Origin: Hermetia illucens
Taxonomy: Eukaryota; Arthropoda; Insecta; Diptera; Stratiomyidae
DNA: 64,000 nucleotides
Assembly: GCF_905115235.1 (NCBI RefSeq)
Contig: NC_051849.1
Span: 42,955,017 to 43,019,016 of the forward strand
Direction of reading: 5' to 3'
Shown: positions 58,161 to 64,000 of the stretch, one piece after another
Position numbering within the stretch: position 1 is the stretch's first letter
Layout of the letters: the number at the start of each line of letters is the position of its first letter
Notes under the pieces: generated by a model
What the model was told of the DNA's origin: nothing
Databases searched by the model: none
What the model saw: only the letters and a program-made list of their open reading frames with translations
Position numbers and translations under genes: made by a program

Positions 58161-61100
58161 CCGTTGCGAAGGTAAAAAATAGAATGGCGATGTTTAGCAG
58201 TGCCTTCGCCCAAGTGCATGGTGCTATTTTGGGTTTTTTCGCTCGTCTCGGATTCCGGTTAGCAGTTGATGGGGACGTTGGTTTTGGAGGATTGTTAGCT
58301 CTTCGCGGAACAGGTGGACGTTTTCTGATGGTGGTTGCTGGTTTGCCGCTGATGGACGGTCCTGGAATGGGTTCTGCAGGAATGTCATCTGGTAACGGAC
58401 AAAGGTTAACGATATCAATTTGTTTACACTTGTTACCATGGTATCGTATGGTGACCACTCGCACCTTCCCATCTTGTCCTGGGTGTACCTCTAAAATGCG
58501 AGCCAACGGCCATTTCGTGGGAGGAGCTTCTCTTTCTCGGATTAATACCATTTGACCGCATCGTAAGTTAGGTGATTCTGCTATCCTTTTGTCCCTCTTT
58601 TGAAGAAGATGAAGATATTCGTAGACCCACCGTTTCCAGAATATCTGATTAATTTGTTTTAACTGTTGCCAGCGATCATGTAGTGATTCATTCGTTATGT
58701 CGACTTCTGGAAGGGCCATCAGTGGTCTGCTAACCAAAAAATGTGCCGGCGTCAATTCTTCTAAATCGTCTGGGCTGTTTGATAGTGGTACAAGTGGTCT
58801 CGAGTTGAGACATGCTTCTATCTGGCATAGAATTGTTGAGAATTCTTCAAAAGTTGGCACGATTCTACATTCGTCGAACACACCTTTTATATGCCTCTTT
58901 GCAGATTTCACGCCGGCTTCCCATAGCCCCCCGAAATGAGGAGTGGCTACGGGAATAAATTTAAAGCTAACGCCATCCTTTGCTGTTATACGAGCGATCT
59001 CGTTCGAACTTCTTTCGATGGCTTCAGCCATCTCTTGATCGATATACTTGCTGGCTCCAGTGAAATTTGTGCCATGGTCGCTATATATTTCTTTACATAG
59101 ACCTCGTCTGCTGATGAACCTTTTGAATGCAGCTAAAAAGGCCTCAGTAGACAGGTCACTAACTAATTCCAAATGTATGGCCTTGGTGACCATGCATATA
59201 AACAGGCAAATGTATCCTTTTAGGGTTGCAGTGGATCGTCCTTTAGACATGCGTGTTCTAAAGGGTCCAGCAAAGTCGACTCCACAGTGCATAAATGGAT
59301 GGGCTGGATTGATACGAACTGCCGGATAGTCACCCATCAGCTGAGTAGCTGGTTTACTGTTTTGTTTAAGGCAGGTCAGACATCGGTGTAGTTCATGTCG
59401 AATACTTTTTTTGTCATTTATGAGCCAGTACCGCATCCGTAGGTATTGGCGAACCATATTGACGGTACCATGCATTGTCCTTTCGTGAGCTTCTCGAATT
59501 AGTAAATGGGTGACATGATGACTGGGCGGCAAAAGGATCGGATGTCGATAGTCATTGTTTACATTCACGTTGCGAAGCCTGCCCCCCACCCGCAGAATTC
59601 CATCGCGGTCGATGAATGGATTAAGACTTCTCAGCCTCTTCTTTAGAGGTTTTCCTTTCGTAATATCGTCGATTTCGTCCGAGAACTCCTTTTGTTGAAT
59701 GATTCGTAGGATTCTCAACCAACTTTGCTCATATTCGTCTGCCAATATGGCTCCTTTGAATTTCGTCGTAAATCTCGTGCAATACGCTGTGATTCTAACC
59801 AGTTTGGCGAAATTGGAGTAGCGTGTTAGAAAGTCGTCGTCCATTGTAATTCCAGAAAAGCTGAGCAGTTCAACTGGTGGTTGATTTTGCGAAAGCCATG
59901 TCGGACCTTCCCACCATAGCTTGTGTGTTTTCAGTTTTTGCGCTTTGATGCCTCTTGAGGCGCAATCGGCAGGATTTTCTTTTGATCTAATGTAGCTCCA
60001 TTTCCAAGTACTCTTGCTAAGAAGTCTTATTTTGCTCACTCGGTTAGTTACATATTTTTCCAGTTTTATCAACTCCTTCTGCAGCCATGCAAGAACAATC
60101 TGAGAATCGCACCAACAATATACTGGAACGCCCTCGGGAGATAAGGTAGTAATTGTCAACTCCATAAGCTTGGCTAGTTCTTCCGCCCCGTTGAGCTCTC
60201 TCTTTGGTCGCGTTGTATTTGAATTTAGTGGTGTTACTCTAGTCTTCGCCCATAAAAGGTTAGTAGTCCTTTTCCCATTGGTATGACGTGTCTTAAGGTA
60301 TACGACCGCTGCGTATGCGACTTCTGATGCGTCGCAGAAACCATGCAATTCGACTGTATCCTCAATGGAGTAACCAGTCTAACGTGGGATACAAATCGAT
60401 GGTAAAACTGAAAGCTCATCCTTTATCTGCCTCCATTCCGTCAGGATATCATCAGAAGGAACCTCGTCCCAGCCGATTCCGGTTTGCCAGACTCGCTGCA
60501 TTAAATTTTTCGCTCTTATTGTAAATGGGGCTAGCCATTGTGATAGATCATATATTGAGGCGATATTGGACAGAAGCTGTCTCTTTGTTATTTTTTCGGA
60601 TTCGCTGAATTTAAGTGGTTTAAATTTCAAAATATCGTCTGCTGGATACCACTGTATGCCCAATGTGTTAACGGTCTGATCATTCGATATTTCGCAAATA
60701 CCGTCTTCCCGTAATTCAGCCGGTATGTTTTCTAATAACTCCTTATCGTTCGTTGCCCACTGACGAAGGTTGAAATCACCAGCTTTTAACAAGGCTACCA
60801 TTTCCTCTTGCAATTTCATTGCCTCTTCTTTTGTTCCTGCGCCTGTCATGACATTATCTACATAACAGTTTTCTTTTAAACGTTTTGCTGCTAATGGGAA
60901 CCTATGGGCTTCGTCAATCGCAAGTTGAAGCATCGATCTAATCGTTAGGAACGATGAGGAAGTATTTCCGAATATGAGGACCATTATTATGTACTCACGG
61001 ATTGGGCCGAATTCATCTGGCTTCCAAAAGAGCCGTTGGAAGTTATAATATTCGGGAAGTAGGCCAACCATACGAAATTGTTTTTCTATATCGGCAATAT

Positions 61101-63476
61101 AGGCATATAAGAACATTCTCCACTTTAAAATTATCTGAGCCAAAGTGTCTTGTAGTGTATATTCAGTATATAAATGATCATTGAGGCTGGACCCAGAAGT
61201 AGTTTTTGCAGAGGCATTGAAAACCACTCTGACTTTTGTCGTTTTACTTTCGGCCTTTACCACCGCATGGTGTGGGAGGTAAAAAACGTTTCTATCATCC
61301 CCCACATATGGTGATACCTCTTTCATGTGTCCTAAATCTAAATATTCTTGTAGTACCTCATTGTATGCTTTTTTCAGCTTTGGATCTCGATTCAAGCGTT
61401 TTTCAAGTTGTTTGTAGATAATCAATGCATTGTTCCGAGAGTTCCCCAGTGGTGGAATTTTGTTATCATCTTTAAAGGGGAGTGCTACCAAGTATCTTCC
61501 GTTTGGTTCACGGACGGTTGTGGATTGATAGATTATTTCTGGGATTTCTTTTTGATCAGGCTGTTCTGTTTCTTTCTCATTCATATCAAAGAATCGTTGC
61601 ATTTTTTGTTGAAATTCTGCAGTTGTTATGTTAGCTGATGCCTTGATCAAGTTATTTGTTATTATTGGAATTTTTCCCAATAAAACCCAGCCCAGCTTGG
61701 TTTTTTGGGCAAGAAGAACTTCTCCTTTTTTAATTTCAGGCTCAACGATGTGCTCATACACATCGGCCCCTAGTATTGCATCGATATTCATTGAATTTTC
61801 AAAGTTCGGATCTGCAAGTTGCAGAGTATTGACCCATGTCGGTCTTTCCAACTTCATGGATTTTTCTGACAGTATCATGTTCAATGACGGCATTATGTGC
61901 ATATCAGTGGATAAGTTAAACTTATTTTCGTACGTTGACGAAATGTGCACATTAATCTTTTTTCTTATTGTAGCAGCATGTATGCCGCCAACACCTGTGA
62001 TTTCTGCCAATACATTGTATTTTTGCAATCCCAGCTTATTTGCTGCGGCTGGGGTTATAAATGAAATTTGTGAACCGGGGTCAATTAACGTTCGGATGGT
62101 AACTTGACCGCCGGTCTTATTGTTCACCTTGATTAGTGCAGTGGCTAGTATGACCGTATATGTTTTTTGCGAATTTTTTTGTTTAGTTGCAAAATTAGAA
62201 TTTATTGGAGAATTTTTATGAAGCAATGTATGATTCGGGCCATTGCACTCGAAACAATGCAATTTACTTTTGCATTGTAAACTGTTTCCATGTGACAAGC
62301 AGTTTAGACATAAATTTTTGCTGTTTGCAAAATCAATTCGTTTTTCGACCTCGAATTGCTTGAATTTCTTGCAAGCAAATAGTCTATGTTTACCCTTACA
62401 GAGAATGCAATTGGGTTTTGCGATAGCAGATACGAGAAACGATTTTTTCTTTTGTTGCGGTTGAGTAAAATTATTTTTGTTTTCGAAAATTGTGGGCTTT
62501 TGTTTTATTGTGGATAACAGTTGATATCTCTTCAGTAGAAAAGAGCATAGATTTTCGACGGATGGGAAATCTTTGTTGGTGCCCAAATTTTCTTCGAATA
62601 ATCTGAGTGTTTCAGTGTCGAATTTTCGCATGATAATACGAATTATGATGGGATCCCAATGGCTAGTCGCGTACCCCAAATTTTGTAGACCGGCAAGGCA
62701 GTTTCTGATTGTATTGTACATGGATATGACATCGTTTGTGGATCTATAATCCAGCTTTTTAATGTCCAGTATTGAATCTAGGTATTCGGTAGCCACCTGC
62801 CGAGGGTTGGAGAAACGTTCTTCCAGAATAAGAAGCGCAGCTTCGTAATTGCTACTTGTGAGCTGGAGATGTGCCACGGCTTCTTTCGCTTCTCCTCGAA
62901 GATAACTCAGCAAGTATTGTAATTTTTGGCTATTTTTTAGAGTTCTATTCTCGTGAATGACTGATTTGAATAATTCAATGAATTGGCTCCATTCTTTACT
63001 AAGACCGGTAAAGAGTGGTATCTGGATTGCTGGGAGTTTCGGTAAGTCTTCACTTAAGTAATAGCGCTGATTTTCATTGGCAGACGGAGTAACTGCCGTT
63101 GAAAGACCTTCCGGTCCAAGGCTAGTTGGAATTTTCGTCGGTAACTGATACCGATCTTTTTCCATTAGGTCTTTAAATGAGGCGAACTTGGCTTCCACCT
63201 CCTTGTATAATTCGAAGTATGGATCTTCTGGATCCAATAAGAGGAGAAGCTGTTGATGATTCGAGTGAAATATCGAAACAAGCTCGTTAAGCCTGTTGAT
63301 TTTCCTCGAATAGTATTCGTCAGTTTTACGCGAAGGGCCATCCTTCTTATAATTTCTTTCTATGATTTCTCCTTCTTTCGCGATGTCCTGCTGGTGTTTT
63401 AGTAATACTTCCGCCATTTCTCCGCTATTTTTGAGGGTTCGATTGACCTCTCGTTTGGTAGGCTCGACGGACCAAT

Positions 63477-63979
63477 TGTTGGGTAGTTTATAGAACGACC
63501 GCTCCAGTCGTTGTATAATCTAACTTAAGGAAAGCGATAGGATCCAATCACTTATGGGTAAAGGGAGTGAGGAACCTTTGTGTATTTGAATTATAGAAAA
63601 GACTGTTGTTTCTATATCAACGTTATAATCTCACTGATTTTTCTTAACCTAACAAAGTGTATTTATACAGAAATAATCTTAATATTAACCGTGTGAAAAA
63701 TAGATAATGTTTACATTGCAAATTTACATGGCATGTGCATTGATTTTGATGGGGTCAGCTAAAAATTGAACGATCGATCCAATTACATTAAATTACATTT
63801 GGATCGGAACGTTATGATAAATTTAAATATGCTAACTTTAAATTTTTTCTAGACGAAATGTGAAACCGGAATGTTGCAATTGATGGTAGTATATTTGAAA
63901 ATTTATCGATTAAATTTTGAATATGATTATTTTATATTGATATTATAAAATATTGGTACAATGTTGAATGGATTCAACA
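63477..63979 (-). repeat. 5' LTR of the BEL/Pao element
   Basis: About 503 bp; partner of the 55955-56473 LTR. It is followed on the outside by CTAGT and then resumed mariner sequence. Confidence 0.93.
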
Positions 63980-64000
63980 CTAGTGATACTGTGAACGCCG

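Larger units (their letters stand above)
55950..63984 (-). mobile_element. BEL/Pao LTR retrotransposon with env-like region, nearly whole
   Basis: Element 55955-63979 on the minus strand, with LTRs of about 0.5 kb beginning TG and ending CA and the 5 bp target duplication CTAGT at 55950-55954 and 63980-63984. Parts in sense order: primer-binding-site-like TGGTCCGTCGAGCC next to the 5' LTR (tRNA not identified); gag with Cys-rich knuckles (about 62.2-63.4 kb); protease (near 62.1 kb, DPGS-type); reverse transcriptase (about 60.7-61.4 kb); RNase H (about 60.0-60.4 kb); integrase with an HHCC-like region and core (about 58.5-59.6 kb); env-like region (about 56.5-58.2 kb) with a C-terminal membrane segment and fusion-protein-like layout. 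LTRs are nearly identical, so the insertion is young. Reading frames are interrupted about twice; the copy otherwise looks complete. Confidence 0.92.
55033..64000 (+). mobile_element. mauritiana-type (Mos1-like) mariner, interrupted by a BEL/Pao element
   Basis: TA at 55033, then a terminal sequence CCAGGTGTACTTCTAATTAA resembling Mos1-group ends. Transposase begins at 55212: MSAYVPNIEHMRLALLFMFN, helix-turn-helix, DDAELQALLDEDNTQMQQEL, then RYKRKSFLHRIVTGDEKWIV (first catalytic Asp near 55785) and NRYGRKVMLCVWWDQAGVIY. The coding sequence stops at LLKP, where the LTR element sits, and resumes after it at 63980 (…CTAGTGATACTGTGAACGCC, reading SDTVNA). The remainder, with the second and third catalytic residues, lies beyond the window. 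A 133 bp internal tandem duplication (55373-55505 and 55506-55635) shifts the frame, so this copy was probably inactive. Confidence 0.85.

Noticed and set aside
58139-58555. Plus-strand 138-codon open frame
   Set aside because: It lies antisense to the BEL/Pao coding region and has no family resemblance; a shadow frame.
61628-62107. Plus-strand 159-codon open frame
   Set aside because: Antisense shadow of the BEL/Pao gag-protease region.
1-64000. CRISPR arrays, bacterial operons, or riboswitches
   Set aside because: No regularly spaced repeats, Shine-Dalgarno-led gene clusters or bacterial features; the window is eukaryotic.

Overview
The window is AT-rich nuclear DNA of an insect, most likely a fly (Diptera) with a large, repeat-laden genome. 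Evidence: GT-AG introns, two conserved animal genes, and a dense mix of insect-type transposon remnants (R1-clade and other LINEs, mariner and Tc1 elements, a tRNA-derived SINE, BEL/Pao and Ty3/gypsy LTR elements). The species cannot be named from sequence alone. There is no sign of bacterial operons or CRISPR.

Host genes. (1) A SUN-domain protein of the Drosophila klaroid (koi) type lies on the minus strand and spreads over about 26 kb (35859 down to 9842). I could place eight coding exons by matching splice sites and reading phase: a basic N-terminus (35.8 kb), Ser/Thr-rich nucleoplasmic exons (29.6-28.6 kb), a transmembrane exon (24.3 kb), a lumenal exon (24.1-23.8 kb), a long coiled-coil exon (12.1-10.45 kb) and two exons completing the SUN domain (10.38-9.84 kb). 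Only the join between the 24 kb and 12 kb exons is unresolved. (2) Mitochondrial endonuclease G (EndoG) lies on the plus strand at 51273-52301, with one short intron and an intact DRGH active-site motif.

Mobile DNA. 0-9.6 kb, downstream of koi: two mariner/IS630-type fossils and a decayed R1-clade LINE. 14-34 kb, inside koi introns: fragments of two APE-type LINE families (A and B below), a LINE with a restriction-like endonuclease, Tc1 and mariner scraps, SINE copies, and an RNase H-bearing LINE. 37-49 kb: Tc1 elements, more LINE tails, an eroded copy of an uncharacterised insect gene family, two Ty3/gypsy fossils, and a SINE split by an 835 bp terminal-inverted-repeat element. 52.4-54.4 kb: a LINE A copy. 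55.03-64 kb: a mauritiana-type mariner carrying a young BEL/Pao element with near-identical LTRs and a CTAGT target duplication.

How it fits together: the two host genes are unrelated (nuclear envelope LINC complex; mitochondrial nuclease). Nearly all the rest is layered transposon history, and the nesting gives relative ages. I did not find a convincing new biological system. The most useful leads are the terminal-inverted-repeat element inside the SINE, the shared 3' tail of the SINE and a LINE-like repeat, the uncharacterised insect family at 41.6-42.3 kb, and the unresolved koi exon with an in-frame stop.
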